From positions 1 through 64,000 of the forward strand of contig NZ_JACHYH010000007.1 of NCBI RefSeq assembly GCF_014192715.1: a stretch of 64,000 nucleotides of DNA, in the 5' to 3' direction. The translations under genes and the position numbers were made by a program. Origin of the DNA: Luteibacter sp. Sphag1AF (GTDB lineage Bacteria > Pseudomonadota > Gammaproteobacteria > Xanthomonadales > Rhodanobacteraceae). Position 1 is the stretch's first letter. Each line of letters opens with the position of its first letter. Of the stretch, positions 51,756-60,904 are shown one piece after another. The notes under the pieces are model-generated. The model saw nothing but the letters and a program-made list of their open reading frames with translations, did no database searches and was not told where the DNA came from.

Positions 51756-54680
51756 TTACATGCGGTAGTTCAGGCCCAGCATGACGGTACGGCCGAAGGT
51801 GTCGTATTCCAGTGGACGCGACACCTTCACGCCATTGGGCAGTCCCGAAATCTGCACCGTCTTGGCCGGGCTGTTGGTGAGGTTGTTGACCTGCAACAGC
51901 ACCGACAACCCGTTCCACTGGCCGTGTTCAATGGCATAACCCAGCTGGAAGTCGGTCTGTTTGTCGGCTTCCACCTTGGTGTAACCCAGTTGGTCGAACA
52001 GCGCGACGGCTTCACCGGTGAACGACGAGCGATAACGTTCGGCAACGCGTACCGACCAGCCGTACTTTTCGTAGTACACAGCCAGGTTGGCCACCTTGCG
52101 CGACAGCCCCGGCAACGTCGACGGACTACCAGGAATGGTGGACACCGCGCTGACGGGAAGGCTGCTGTTGGTCAGCGAGAAGTTGGCCTGGACACCGAAG
52201 CCGTCCAGCGGACGCGCGATCAGGCCGCCCTCCAGCGCACCGGACAATTCCAGGCCCTGCATGCGTCCGCCGTTGCCGTTTTGCGGACGGGTGAATGAGC
52301 CGTATTTGCTGTTCGGCACGAGCGTCGGCGTGTCGTTGGTGTACTTGGAGAAGTCGTAGTCCAGCGTCGTCTCGTTGTAGATGTAGTTCAGCAGGTTCTT
52401 GTTGAACACGGCTGCCGCCACGTAACTGGACTGACCGAAATACTTCTCCCACGACAGATCGGTGCCCACGGCCACATATGGCTTCAGGTGCGGATTGCCG
52501 CCGCTGCCCGACCAGAGATTCTGACCAGCAGCAGGGCCGTCGGTGACGCGCGCCACGCTGGCGGAGGTCGCAACCTTTTCATCGTCGATACGGCCTCGTG
52601 CCATGGACTTGGCCAGACCAAAGCGCAGGTACTGCTTGTCGCCAATTTCCGCGGCGAGGTTGAGGCTGGGCAGTACGTTGTTGTACTTCACGCCATCGTT
52701 GATCTGCCCGACGAGCGTGTCGCCATTGGTCTGCAAAGCCTGGGACGACTGGTCCGTGCGAACGAACTGGACACCCATGTTGCCGCGCAAGGGAATGCTG
52801 CCCAGCATGGTGTCGATGTTGAACTTCACGTATGCCACGGGCACTTTTTCACGGACGGTGTAGTTGCGACTCCAGTCGCCTTCGCGGTTTTGCGGGGTAA
52901 GGTAGAACTGACTGTTCAGTGCACTGAGGACGTCGTAGTTGATGATGCCCGGAATGCCGCCGTAGCTGAGCGACGTGGGGCCGCGCAGGAACGCCGGGTT
53001 GATCGGCGTGGCGAACAGGGGGTTGTACGTGTTGTCCGAGCCATTGCCATTGAGCCAGGCGAAATAGACGTCTGCCTGCTTGGTCTTGGTGCGCTCGGAG
53101 TAGTTGGCGCCAAACGTCATGGAGCTGAAGATCCATCCCAGCGGGTGGGTCGCTTCCAGGCGGATGGCCTTGATGGTGTCTTTCTGCGCGTCGAACTCTT
53201 CGCGACCGTTGTAACCGTAGTTGTTCGGGTCCGTGAACATGATGGTCGAAGGATCAGCGAAGTTCACGCCCGGGCGGAAGTCCGGATAGCCGTCGCCCGT
53301 GGGCGTGTTGAAATCCGCATCGGCAAGCGTGCCGCCCGGAAGACCGCTGAACAGGTAGGCGTCGCGCAGGCGCTTGCGTGCGCTGGAATAAGACAGGTCG
53401 GCGGTGGCCTGCCATCCGTTGCCGAAGTCGTACTGGTTGTTCCAGCCAGCCGAGAACAGCTTGTCGCGTTCGCGGGTGTATTCGTTCTGAAGAATGGGCT
53501 TCAGGCCCGAGACCGTGCCGCTGGTGACGATGGGATAGGGCAGCGACGGGGTCACGCCCACGTTGCTGTACGACACGTTGTCGTACGGGCTGCTGGACCA
53601 CTGTGCGCCGTTGGTATAGGTCTTCTGGTTGAACGTGGAGTAGTACAGATCCAGCGTGGAGTGGTAACTGTCGCCAGGCGCCCACTCCAGCACGGTCATC
53701 AGGCCGTTGCGCAGCTGGGTTTCCGACTTGGCGCGCAACTGCATGCCTTCCTGCGACAGCACATTGTCCGGCATGCCGGGAGTGTGCGCCCCACCCCAGT
53801 TCTGATCAATGCCAGCGGAGCCATTGTCGACGCTCCACCACCACGCCTGGTACTGCTTTTCCTGCACAGGCGAATCCAGCTGCGCGAAGCCGATGGCGAC
53901 GCCGAGCGTGTGATCCAGAAACTGGTCGATATAGGAGAAGCTGGCACGGTGGCCGGTATCGCCCACGCCCGTTTTCGGGTTGAGGTTGCCGTTGGAGTTG
54001 TATTCGCCGCGGATGTTGGCGGCCAGCGCGCGGGTGGGCAGGTCCAGCGGCTTGATCGTGTGCAGATCCACGGTGCCTGAAAGGCCCTGGCCGATCAGCG
54101 ATGCGTCCGGCGTCTTGTAGACGGCGGCGCCACTGATGAGTTCGGACGGGTACTGGTCGTATTCCACGCCACGGTTTTCACCGATGGTGGCCTGCTCGCG
54201 TCCGTTGAGCGTGGTTCCTGCGAAATCGGGCGACAGGCCGCGGATGGAAATCACATTGGCGCGGCCATCCACGCGCTGCGTGGCAAGGCCGGGCAGGCGC
54301 GCCAGGCTTTCAGCGATGCTGGCATCGGGCAGCTTGCCGATGTCTTCGGCAGAGATGGCCTCGATGATGTTGTCCGCGTTCTGCTTGGCCTTCAGCGCGT
54401 TCTGGATGCTGCCACGGATGCCGGTGACGACCACGGCATCGAGCTGGCTGACCTGGTCTTCCGACTTGGGCCTGGCGTTTTTTGTGGCATTCCTGGTGGC
54501 GGCTTTGGCGGGCGGTTTGGCCGCGTCCGGGGCGGGAGTGTCCTGCGGTGGCTGGTTGTCCTGCGCCATCACCGTGCTGGCACCCAGCATGGTCAAGGCG
54601 GCAGCACAGGCAAGAGCCAGGCGATGCGGTCGTGCGATAGCGCGCGCGACCTGAGTCCGCGGCATGCGGCGTTGCTTCAT
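51756..54680 (-). CDS. TonB-dependent receptor (TIGR01782-like, long N-terminal signal)
   Basis: 974 residues. The export signal is long and twin-basic (ARAIARPHRLALACAAALTMLGASTVMA) and is followed by a Pro/Ala-rich linker. The opening VVVTGIRGSIQNALKAKQNADNIIEAISAEDIGKLPDASIAESL is the signature of the Xanthomonas/Caulobacter family often linked to carbohydrate or other polymer uptake. The plug has ISIRGLSPDFAGTTLNGRE and the last strand ends VMLGLNYRM. GGGGA lies 6 nt before the ATG. It may act with the lipoprotein and EEP hydrolase genes upstream on the same strand. Confidence 0.92.
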   Translation of the reverse strand: MKQRRMPRTQVARAIARPHRLALACAAALTMLGASTVMAQDNQPPQDTPAPDAAKPPAKAATRNATKNARPKSEDQVSQLDAVVVTGIRGSIQNALKAKQNADNIIEAISAEDIGKLPDASIAESLARLPGLATQRVDGRANVISIRGLSPDFAGTTLNGREQATIGENRGVEYDQYPSELISGAAVYKTPDASLIGQGLSGTVDLHTIKPLDLPTRALAANIRGEYNSNGNLNPKTGVGDTGHRASFSYIDQFLDHTLGVAIGFAQLDSPVQEKQYQAWWWSVDNGSAGIDQNWGGAHTPGMPDNVLSQEGMQLRAKSETQLRNGLMTVLEWAPGDSYHSTLDLYYSTFNQKTYTNGAQWSSSPYDNVSYSNVGVTPSLPYPIVTSGTVSGLKPILQNEYTRERDKLFSAGWNNQYDFGNGWQATADLSYSSARKRLRDAYLFSGLPGGTLADADFNTPTGDGYPDFRPGVNFADPSTIMFTDPNNYGYNGREEFDAQKDTIKAIRLEATHPLGWIFSSMTFGANYSERTKTKQADVYFAWLNGNGSDNTYNPLFATPINPAFLRGPTSLSYGGIPGIINYDVLSALNSQFYLTPQNREGDWSRNYTVREKVPVAYVKFNIDTMLGSIPLRGNMGVQFVRTDQSSQALQTNGDTLVGQINDGVKYNNVLPSLNLAAEIGDKQYLRFGLAKSMARGRIDDEKVATSASVARVTDGPAAGQNLWSGSGGNPHLKPYVAVGTDLSWEKYFGQSSYVAAAVFNKNLLNYIYNETTLDYDFSKYTNDTPTLVPNSKYGSFTRPQNGNGGRMQGLELSGALEGGLIARPLDGFGVQANFSLTNSSLPVSAVSTIPGSPSTLPGLSRKVANLAVYYEKYGWSVRVAERYRSSFTGEAVALFDQLGYTKVEADKQTDFQLGYAIEHGQWNGLSVLLQVNNLTNSPAKTVQISGLPNGVKVSRPLEYDTFGRTVMLGLNYRM

Positions 54681-54868
54681 GCAATTCCCCGTCGTTGAGA
54701 TGTACAGCCCCTGGGCACGTCAGGGAGGCATCCGACGGCAGATCGGCCGGCTGTCCCTGTGAGCCGGCGGAAGGATGAGGCGCGGTCACCTCACTGTCAT
54801 CATGCGTCGCAGCATGTTGCGCCCGAGGGAGACGGGGTTCACGAAAACGGCGTGAATTCCCGCGCATT

Positions 54869-56161
54869 TCACGAGCGGGGAGGGATGTTCCAGTTCATCA
54901 GCAGCGGCGAACTGCCCAGCATGCCCGGCGTGGTCTTCCCTTCGGCAAAGCTGCCGACGCCCACGGCCCAGGCTTTGTCCTTGCCGAGCGTGAGGCCCCA
55001 CAGTTCGATGCCGGTGAGCTTGCCGTGCGAGGCCTCCACCACGTTCATCCACAGCTGCCAGCGATGACCGCCGTCCACGGTGGTGAAGATCAGGCCGTCA
55101 CGGGTGATGAACCAGCCATGGTCCTGATCGCGCATGCGCAGCCGGGTCAGGGCCAGGGCTTCGTTGTCGTCCAGCTTTTTGGGCACATCGACAGCGGCTG
55201 CCTGCCACTGCTTGCCGCCATCCCACGTGCACCACACCTTGTAGCCGCCGCCGATACAGCCATGCTGGTCGCTGGCAAAATCCACGCCCATCAGGTGCAC
55301 GTCGGTCTTGTCCAGCGACACGGGCAACCAGGTGCTGCCGCCGTCGTTGCTGCGAAGCACGGTGCCCAGGCTGCCCACCGTCCATGCGGTATGGGGATCG
55401 GAGAAGGACACCTGCTGGAGCGCGACGTTCTCTGGCGCGTTGCTCAATGCCACGCGGCTCCAGTGTTTGCCGCCATCGTTGGTGCGCAGGATGGCCGCTT
55501 CGACCGTGTCGCGCACACCGGCCTGGCCCACCACCAGGCCAATGGCCTCATCGCCGAAGGCGGCGTGATAACTCTTGGCGCGGCTGTCACCGCCGAGGCG
55601 CATCTCGCGCAACTGCGGGTCTTTGTAGTCGGCGAAGGTGGCGTTGAAGGCTTCCCAGTGGTCGCCGTGATCCTGGGTGCGCAGGATCGCGCCTTCGTCA
55701 CCCACCGTGAACGCGCGGGTGCCGTTGACCACGGCGATGCCATTGAGCGTGTTGGCGTAAGGCATGTGGGTCATCACATGCCATGGGCCTGCGTCGCGCG
55801 TGGCGACCACCAGGCCTGGGCCGCCCACTGCGATGATGCGGCCGCCCGGGTTTTCCACCACGTCGTTGAAGAACGCGTTCTTCCCCGGCAGGCCCATGGC
55901 CACGGCTTCATGCGTCCCGTCTTTCAGCGGCAGGTCCACCGCCTTCACGGAAGCGACTTCGTACTCGTTCGGGTTGAGGCCGTCGGAAAGATCGACACAG
56001 TGATTGCCGTGGGGCGTGCCATCGCATCGCGGATACGCGGGCTGCTGGTTTGACGCCGACGGCCCGGCTGGCGCGGTGGCGGCTGGTGCGGCAGCGTCGT
56101 GCGGGCCGCAGGCAGCGAGGCTGAATCCGCACAGCAGCGGGAAGAGCCAGCGAGTGGTCAT
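54869..56161 (-). CDS. Ycf48-like beta-propeller lipoprotein
   Basis: 430 residues from ATG 56161, with a lipobox FSLAAC and an Ala/Pro linker. The propeller shows BNR/Ycf48-type blades: VVATRDAGPWHVM, ILRTQDHGDHWEAF, ILRTNDGGKHWSRV, VLRSNDGGSTWLPV, VWCTWDGGKQWQ and IFTTVDGGHRWQLW. Bacterial Ycf48-like proteins are assembly factors or binding scaffolds. Here the protein likely sits on the outer membrane beside the TonB receptor. It begins 50 bp after the EEP hydrolase gene and is probably co-transcribed. Confidence 0.8.
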   Translation of the reverse strand: MTTRWLFPLLCGFSLAACGPHDAAAPAATAPAGPSASNQQPAYPRCDGTPHGNHCVDLSDGLNPNEYEVASVKAVDLPLKDGTHEAVAMGLPGKNAFFNDVVENPGGRIIAVGGPGLVVATRDAGPWHVMTHMPYANTLNGIAVVNGTRAFTVGDEGAILRTQDHGDHWEAFNATFADYKDPQLREMRLGGDSRAKSYHAAFGDEAIGLVVGQAGVRDTVEAAILRTNDGGKHWSRVALSNAPENVALQQVSFSDPHTAWTVGSLGTVLRSNDGGSTWLPVSLDKTDVHLMGVDFASDQHGCIGGGYKVWCTWDGGKQWQAAAVDVPKKLDDNEALALTRLRMRDQDHGWFITRDGLIFTTVDGGHRWQLWMNVVEASHGKLTGIELWGLTLGKDKAWAVGVGSFAEGKTTPGMLGSSPLLMNWNIPPRS

Positions 56162-56211
56162 CGAGGTGTCCTGTCCGTATGAGCAGGCGGGCATCGTATA
56201 CCGACTGGGTG

Positions 56212-57051
56212 TCAAAGCTCGAAGGTGGCCTGCACCGGGAAGTGATCGGACGGATAGCGGCCATCACGCGACATCGTGACGGTCGACACCCGGGTGGCCT
56301 TTGCGCCGCGATAAAGAATCCAGTCGATGCGATGGTCGGGGTTGCCGGTGAAGTTGTGGAACGTGGCTTCCGGCCCTTCCTTCGTGCTGGCGGCAAGGCG
56401 GGCGTCTTTCAGTACCGAGGTGAGCAGGCGATGGGCTTCGCTTTCGGGACCGGTGTTGAAGTCGCCCGTGACGAACACGGGGATGTCTTTGGGCAGCCGG
56501 GCAATACGCGCGAGAATTTCCTGCGCACAGCGGGTGCGAGCCTCTTCGTCGTTGTCGCGATAGGGCAGGTGGGTGTCCATGAGATAGAAACGCTTGCCGT
56601 CGGACAGCCGCTCGAACAGCGCCCAGTTGACCATGCGCGGATAGATGTTTCCCCAGGTCATGCTGCCCGGTACGTCCGGTGTGTCTGAAAGCCAGTAATC
56701 GCCCGACTCCACCACTTTCAGGCGGTCGTGGCGATAAAAGATGCCCATGTGTTCGTCTTTGTGCGTGCCGAAGCGGTCACGACCGAACCAGGTGTACTCG
56801 GGGAGCTTTGCGACTGTTTCGTCACCCTGTGCCTGTGACAGCTCCTGCGTACCGATGACGTCCGGATGCATGTGGGCGATGGTGTCGGCGAAAAGCTGTG
56901 CGCGCATTTCCCAACGATTCGGACCATCGGGTCCGTTGATCGTGCGCACATTGAATGTCATGACGTTCAGTGCTTCGGCCGCCTGAATGGCGGGAGCCAT
57001 GATGGCCGCCGTGAGAGCCGCAAGCAGGGGAAGTCGCTTGAAAATCGTCAT
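56212..57051 (-). CDS. Secreted endonuclease/exonuclease/phosphatase-family hydrolase
   Basis: 279 residues with a signal peptide (LPLLAALTAAIMAPAIQA). EEP motifs appear in order: LNVMTFNVR, DVIGTQELSQ with the metal-binding glutamate, YLMDTHLPYRDND, FVTGDFNTGPESEAHR and the terminal YPSDHFPVQATF. It is a metal-dependent phosphodiesterase or phosphatase exported to the periplasm. Next to a lipoprotein propeller and a TonB receptor it may release phosphate or sugars from a larger substrate; that is inference. Confidence 0.88.
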   Translation of the reverse strand: MTIFKRLPLLAALTAAIMAPAIQAAEALNVMTFNVRTINGPDGPNRWEMRAQLFADTIAHMHPDVIGTQELSQAQGDETVAKLPEYTWFGRDRFGTHKDEHMGIFYRHDRLKVVESGDYWLSDTPDVPGSMTWGNIYPRMVNWALFERLSDGKRFYLMDTHLPYRDNDEEARTRCAQEILARIARLPKDIPVFVTGDFNTGPESEAHRLLTSVLKDARLAASTKEGPEATFHNFTGNPDHRIDWILYRGAKATRVSTVTMSRDGRYPSDHFPVQATFEL

Positions 57052-57130
57052 ATCCAGAGCCGCCGGAGAAATGGGGCTTTGGACTATAGCGATCCCTGCT
57101 TGCGGATGTCATCGGGTTGACACATCACGA

Positions 57131-57289
57131 TCAGCCTTCCGCAGCCACGACAACCGGCGCCGGTGCGGTGTGCGTCGTAGCGACGCGCGGTGCTTCGGGG
57201 TGCGACGTCAGCATGGCGCCGAAGGTCAGCAGGCAGGTCAGCAGGCAGGCGGCGAAGAGACCCTGGAGGAGGATGGTTTCAGATTTCAT
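57131..57289 (-). CDS. Small single-pass membrane protein, 52 residues
   Basis: The ATG at 57289 has GGAG 7 nt upstream. The product MKSETILLQGLFAACLLTCL continues as one transmembrane helix and ends in an Ala/Pro/Val-rich tail (APAPVVVAAEG). The family is unknown. A longer upstream frame exists, but without a comparable ribosome binding site. Confidence 0.55.
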   Translation of the reverse strand: MKSETILLQGLFAACLLTCLLTFGAMLTSHPEAPRVATTHTAPAPVVVAAEG

Positions 57290-57417
57290 GGCAGTGCTCC
57301 GTAACGTTGTGTTGAGGGCTTGTGCCAGAGGTGTTGCAAGGCCGATGCCAACGTTGCGAAGTAGCCACAAGCCCGTGTTTTAGCCATTTTTTTTGCGGTG
57401 AACGCGATGCGTCATGT

Positions 57418-57471
57418 GTCCGCGGACGGTTGCTGCGTGTCCGGACACGGACGGACGCAGGATGTCCGGAC
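57418..57471. promoter_or_regulatory. Cluster of three GTCC..GGAC palindromes
   Basis: GTCCGCGGAC (57418-57427), GTGTCCGGACAC (57437-57448) and GTCCGGAC (57464-57471) have centres 20 and 25 bp apart. They lie between the divergent small membrane protein and the SnoaL-like gene, as a multi-site operator would. Confidence 0.4.
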
Positions 57472-57584
57472 GGCATGCGTTACGGCATACGCATTACGCG
57501 ACGCGATCTGGTGACCTGTGGCACATGGTGGTTGGGTGTGACATGCGGTGTAGTCAGCGTCACCTACGTGACGTGAGTGCAACG

Positions 57585-58082
57585 ATGCGCGTGAAACGAT
57601 TCACACCCGGCGTTCTTGTTGTAGCCGCGCTCGCCATGGGTATCGGCAGTTCCGCGATGGCACAGTCAAGAGCCGCCACGCCCGAGGCCGCTGCAAAAGC
57701 TTACTTCGCGGCAGAGGCTGCGTTCGATGTACCCGCGCTGGAGCGTGTGCTTGCGCCGGGCTTCGTGGAGATAAGTCCACGCGGCGAAGTCGATGAGCGT
57801 GCTGCCGTCATTTCGTTCTATGCGCCGGACAAGAAAGTTGCTTATCCACCCATCGAGTTCGGTGCATTCAACACGCGCATGTCGGGCAACATCGCCTTTC
57901 TCACGACCAGCATGGCGCTGACCGCAGGTGGTCGCGAACGGCACATGACGGTGGGGCTCACTGTGCAGAAAGGAATCGGTGGCTGGGTGCTCGTATCGGC
58001 GCAATACACACCGATTCCGCCGCCTCCTGCACCGCCCGCTCCACTGGCGCCTCCGGCACCACCCGCGCCAGTGAAGCGGTAA
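57585..58082 (+). CDS. Secreted NTF2-like (SnoaL/DUF4440) protein
   Basis: 165 residues with a signal peptide (VLVVAALAMGIGSSAMAQ). The NTF2-like cone fold is indicated by ATPEAAAKAYFAAEAAFDVPALERVLAPGFVEIS, MSGNIAFLTTSMALT and RHMTVGLTVQKGIGGWVLVSAQYT. It ends in a 27-residue proline/alanine tail (PPAPLAPPAPPAP). Such proteins bind small ligands or act as isomerases; nothing here fixes the function. Confidence 0.72.
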   Translation: MRVKRFTPGVLVVAALAMGIGSSAMAQSRAATPEAAAKAYFAAEAAFDVPALERVLAPGFVEISPRGEVDERAAVISFYAPDKKVAYPPIEFGAFNTRMSGNIAFLTTSMALTAGGRERHMTVGLTVQKGIGGWVLVSAQYTPIPPPPAPPAPLAPPAPPAPVKR

Positions 58083-58085
58083 GAC

Positions 58086-58424
58086 TCAGGCCAGCTCGCG
58101 CAGCTTCGCCAGAAACTGCGCGGCGCTAGTCAGCGAACGGCACATGCTTTCCAGTCGTTCGGCGGGCACCGAGATCACGGCCAGTTCCTCGCGGTGCAGA
58201 TGGATGCTGGCCTGGGCACGGCTCCAGTCCAGCTCCAGTTCGTTCGGTGCCGGTATGCGCGCCGGTACATCGTCGTTGGTGATGCGCTGCACTTCGCGGA
58301 AGAAGTGCAGGTGCACGAAGCCGTCGTCGGTGGGGCCGGTGATGTGCAGGCCCGTGGCTACGCCTGACGTGAAATGGGACGGGCGCACATGAAGAACGCT
58401 CTTCGTCGAAGGCTTGTCGGTCAC
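58086..58424 (-). CDS. Conserved-looking protein of unknown function, 112 residues
   Basis: No signal peptide or membrane segment. The sequence alternates short strands and one helix (VHLHFFREVQRITNDD, RLESMCRSLTSAAQFLAKLREL). I recognise no family. It is convergent with the SnoaL-like gene, with 3 bp between stops, and lies upstream of no same-strand gene at close range. Confidence 0.5.
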   Translation of the reverse strand: MTDKPSTKSVLHVRPSHFTSGVATGLHITGPTDDGFVHLHFFREVQRITNDDVPARIPAPNELELDWSRAQASIHLHREELAVISVPAERLESMCRSLTSAAQFLAKLRELA

Positions 58425-58502
58425 CGGCTTTCCCCGCCCCTGATAAAGGCCGGATCATAGTCGAAGGGCGGCGCGTGAAATGCTAACCGCTTGGCGTAAT
58501 GA

Positions 58503-59318
58503 CTACGCCGCCGGCAGCGTGCCGAACTCGTAGGACGCCATGGCCACTTTCATGGCGTGATCCACAAACACGCGGCGGCCCACGTCCTGGCCTGCGGCAC
58601 CGGCCACGACCATCAGGGGAACGAGATGGTCTTCACGAGGATGGGCCAGGCGCGCGGCCGGCGCATCTTCCCAATGCACGAGCATCCGGTTGCGGACGCT
58701 GGCATCGGGTTGTTCGATGGCGCGGTTGAGATAGTCCTCGAAGGCCTGGGCAACGGAAGTGGACTCGTCGCGGCCGAAGCCACGCATGTTGTGATACGTG
58801 AGGCCGCTGCCGATGATGAGCACGCCTTCGTCGCGCAGGGGTGCGAGCATCGCTCCCACGCGCAGGTGTTCTTCCGGGTCGTAACCGGACTTCATCGACA
58901 GCATCACCACCGGCACGTCGGCTTCCGGGTACATGAGCCACAGCGGCACGAAGGTGCCGTGATCGAAACCGCGTCGCGGGTCCTGTCCGGCGGTGATGCC
59001 ATGGCTGGCCAGCAATTCGGTCACACGCGCGGCCAGTTCAGGCGAGCCCGGAGCGCTGTATTTCAGTTGATAGGTATGCGCGGGGAAGCCGGAGTAGTCG
59101 TATTCCATGCCGGGATGCCGGGCCGTGGACACCGTGAACTCGCGCTCTTCCCAATGACCCGTGATGACCAGCGCCGCCCTGGGCCGGGCTGGCAGTTGCG
59201 CGGGCAGCGCGGCGAGCTCGCGCGCTGTTTGGGCGAAGATGTCTTTCATGCCATCCACCCACGGCCACGGGCCGCCGCCATGGGAAATGAAGAAGACGGG
59301 TTGGCGGAGCGTGGTCAT
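58503..59318 (-). CDS. LigB-type (DODA-like) extradiol dioxygenase
   Basis: 271 residues. Metal and catalytic residues are visible: His in FFISHGGGPW, His in ITGHWEEREF, FDHGTFVPLWLMYP and REDHLVPLMVVAG. This layout matches YgiD/4,5-DOPA-type ring-opening dioxygenases. The start at 59318 (MTTLRQPVFFISHGG) is chosen because the metal ligand lies ~13 residues in, as in the family; the longer frame has no homologous N-terminus. The divergent neighbour is a disulfide oxidoreductase. Confidence 0.88.
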   Translation of the reverse strand: MTTLRQPVFFISHGGGPWPWVDGMKDIFAQTARELAALPAQLPARPRAALVITGHWEEREFTVSTARHPGMEYDYSGFPAHTYQLKYSAPGSPELAARVTELLASHGITAGQDPRRGFDHGTFVPLWLMYPEADVPVVMLSMKSGYDPEEHLRVGAMLAPLRDEGVLIIGSGLTYHNMRGFGRDESTSVAQAFEDYLNRAIEQPDASVRNRMLVHWEDAPAARLAHPREDHLVPLMVVAGAAGQDVGRRVFVDHAMKVAMASYEFGTLPAA

Positions 59319-59524
59319 GAGGCGTTGTCCATGTGAAAGCGTGGCGAGCCACGGTTGATCCTCAAGATATCGACCCGCTGCCGGCTTCACCAGCCGCGTG
59401 AGGGAAACGATGTGTATGGCGTGCGCAACAACAGATCCTTCAGGCGGATAATCCGGTGATCGCTCACACTGGCGCCATTGCCACAGGAGAACGTCATGAC
59501 TCACCTTCGTGCCATGGGTGCCGC

Positions 59525-60904
59525 ATGAAACGGCGCTTTGATGCGGTCATCGTGGGCGCAGGCCAGGCGGGCCCCGCGCTGGCGGCGCGGTTGACCAAAG
59601 CAGGGCAGTCGGTTGCGTTGATCGAGCGCCACCTGGTCGGCGGCACCTGCGTGAATACCGGCTGCAAGCCGACTAAAACGCTGGTGGCCAGCGCCTACGC
59701 GGCGCACATGGCGCGACGCGCTGCGGAGTACGGCGTCATCACCGGCGAGGTGTCCATCGACATGCCTACCATTGCGGCCCGCGCACGCAAGGTGATTCTG
59801 GATTCGCGACACGGCAACGAAGCGTGGCTGGAAGGCATGCATGGACTGACATTCATTCGCGGTCATGCGCGCTTCGTGGCGCCGCGTGTACTTGCCGTGG
59901 GCGATGACACAGTCGAAGGCGACCGCGTGTTCATCAACGTGGGTGGCCGCGCCCGCATCCCGGATCTGCCCGGCGTGCACGATGTACCGTATCTGACCAA
60001 CAGCACGATCATTCCGCTGGAGTCGGTGCCTGCGCATCTGGTGATCGTGGGCGGCAGTTACATCGGCCTTGAGTTTGCGCAGATGTACCGGCGATTCGGC
60101 GCGCAGGTAACCGTGGTGGAGCAGGGCCCCTCCCTGATTTCGCGGGAAGATCCGGACGTGTCGGCAGCGGTCGAAGAGATTCTGAAAGCCGAAGGTATCG
60201 CCATTCGCACCGACGCCTGCTGCATCCGGCTTGCGAAACACGGCGACGGCGTCAGCGTGGGCGTGGATTGCCGCGACGGATCACCCGAGGTGGTGGGCAG
60301 TCATGTGCTGCTGGCCGTGGGCAGGCGCCCGAACACGGATGATCTGGGTCTGGATGTCGCGGGCATCCGGACGGACGGGCGTGGCTACATCGAGGTCGAT
60401 TCAGGCCTGCAAACCAGCGTCGAGGGGGTCTGGGCGCTGGGCGACTGCAACGGCCGTGGCGCGTTCACTCATACCGCATGGAACGACTACGAAATCGTGG
60501 CGGCGAATCTCCTGGACGGTCAATCACGCCGGGTGGAAGATCGCGTGCCCGGTTACGCGCTGTATATCGACCCGCCGCTGGGTCGCGCGGGTCTGACCGA
60601 AACGCAGGCGAGGGCGGCAGGGCATGCCATAGAGATGGCGACGCGGCCCATGACGCGGGTGGGTCGGGCCGTGGAGAAGGCCGAAACGCAGGGCTTCATG
60701 AAACTGGTGGTGGATGCCGGTAGCCAGCGCATTCTTGGCGCGTCGATTCTGGGTACCGGCGGGGACGAAGCGATTCACGGCATCCTCGACCTGATGAACG
60801 CGGATCAGCCCGTGTCGATGCTGAAGTGGGCGGTGCCGATCCACCCCACGGTGTCCGAACTGCTGCCGACGCTGGCCGGCGACGTCAGGCCCGTGCGCGA
60901 TTAA
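59525..60904 (+). CDS. FAD-containing pyridine nucleotide-disulfide oxidoreductase (mercuric-reductase-like)
   Basis: 459 residues. The FAD motif is AVIVGAGQAGPALAARLTKAG, with the redox cysteines in GGTCVNTGCKPTK near residues 41 and 46. The NAD(P) motif is LVIVGGSYIGLEFAQMYRRFG. The second FAD motif is VWALGDCNGRGAFTHTAWND, and the dimer-interface His is in WAVPIHPTVSELLPT. There is no HMA domain and no C-terminal Cys pair, so true mercuric reduction is unlikely. Its stop overlaps the stop of the convergent hydroxylase by 3 bp. Confidence 0.88.
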   Translation: MKRRFDAVIVGAGQAGPALAARLTKAGQSVALIERHLVGGTCVNTGCKPTKTLVASAYAAHMARRAAEYGVITGEVSIDMPTIAARARKVILDSRHGNEAWLEGMHGLTFIRGHARFVAPRVLAVGDDTVEGDRVFINVGGRARIPDLPGVHDVPYLTNSTIIPLESVPAHLVIVGGSYIGLEFAQMYRRFGAQVTVVEQGPSLISREDPDVSAAVEEILKAEGIAIRTDACCIRLAKHGDGVSVGVDCRDGSPEVVGSHVLLAVGRRPNTDDLGLDVAGIRTDGRGYIEVDSGLQTSVEGVWALGDCNGRGAFTHTAWNDYEIVAANLLDGQSRRVEDRVPGYALYIDPPLGRAGLTETQARAAGHAIEMATRPMTRVGRAVEKAETQGFMKLVVDAGSQRILGASILGTGGDEAIHGILDLMNADQPVSMLKWAVPIHPTVSELLPTLAGDVRPVRD

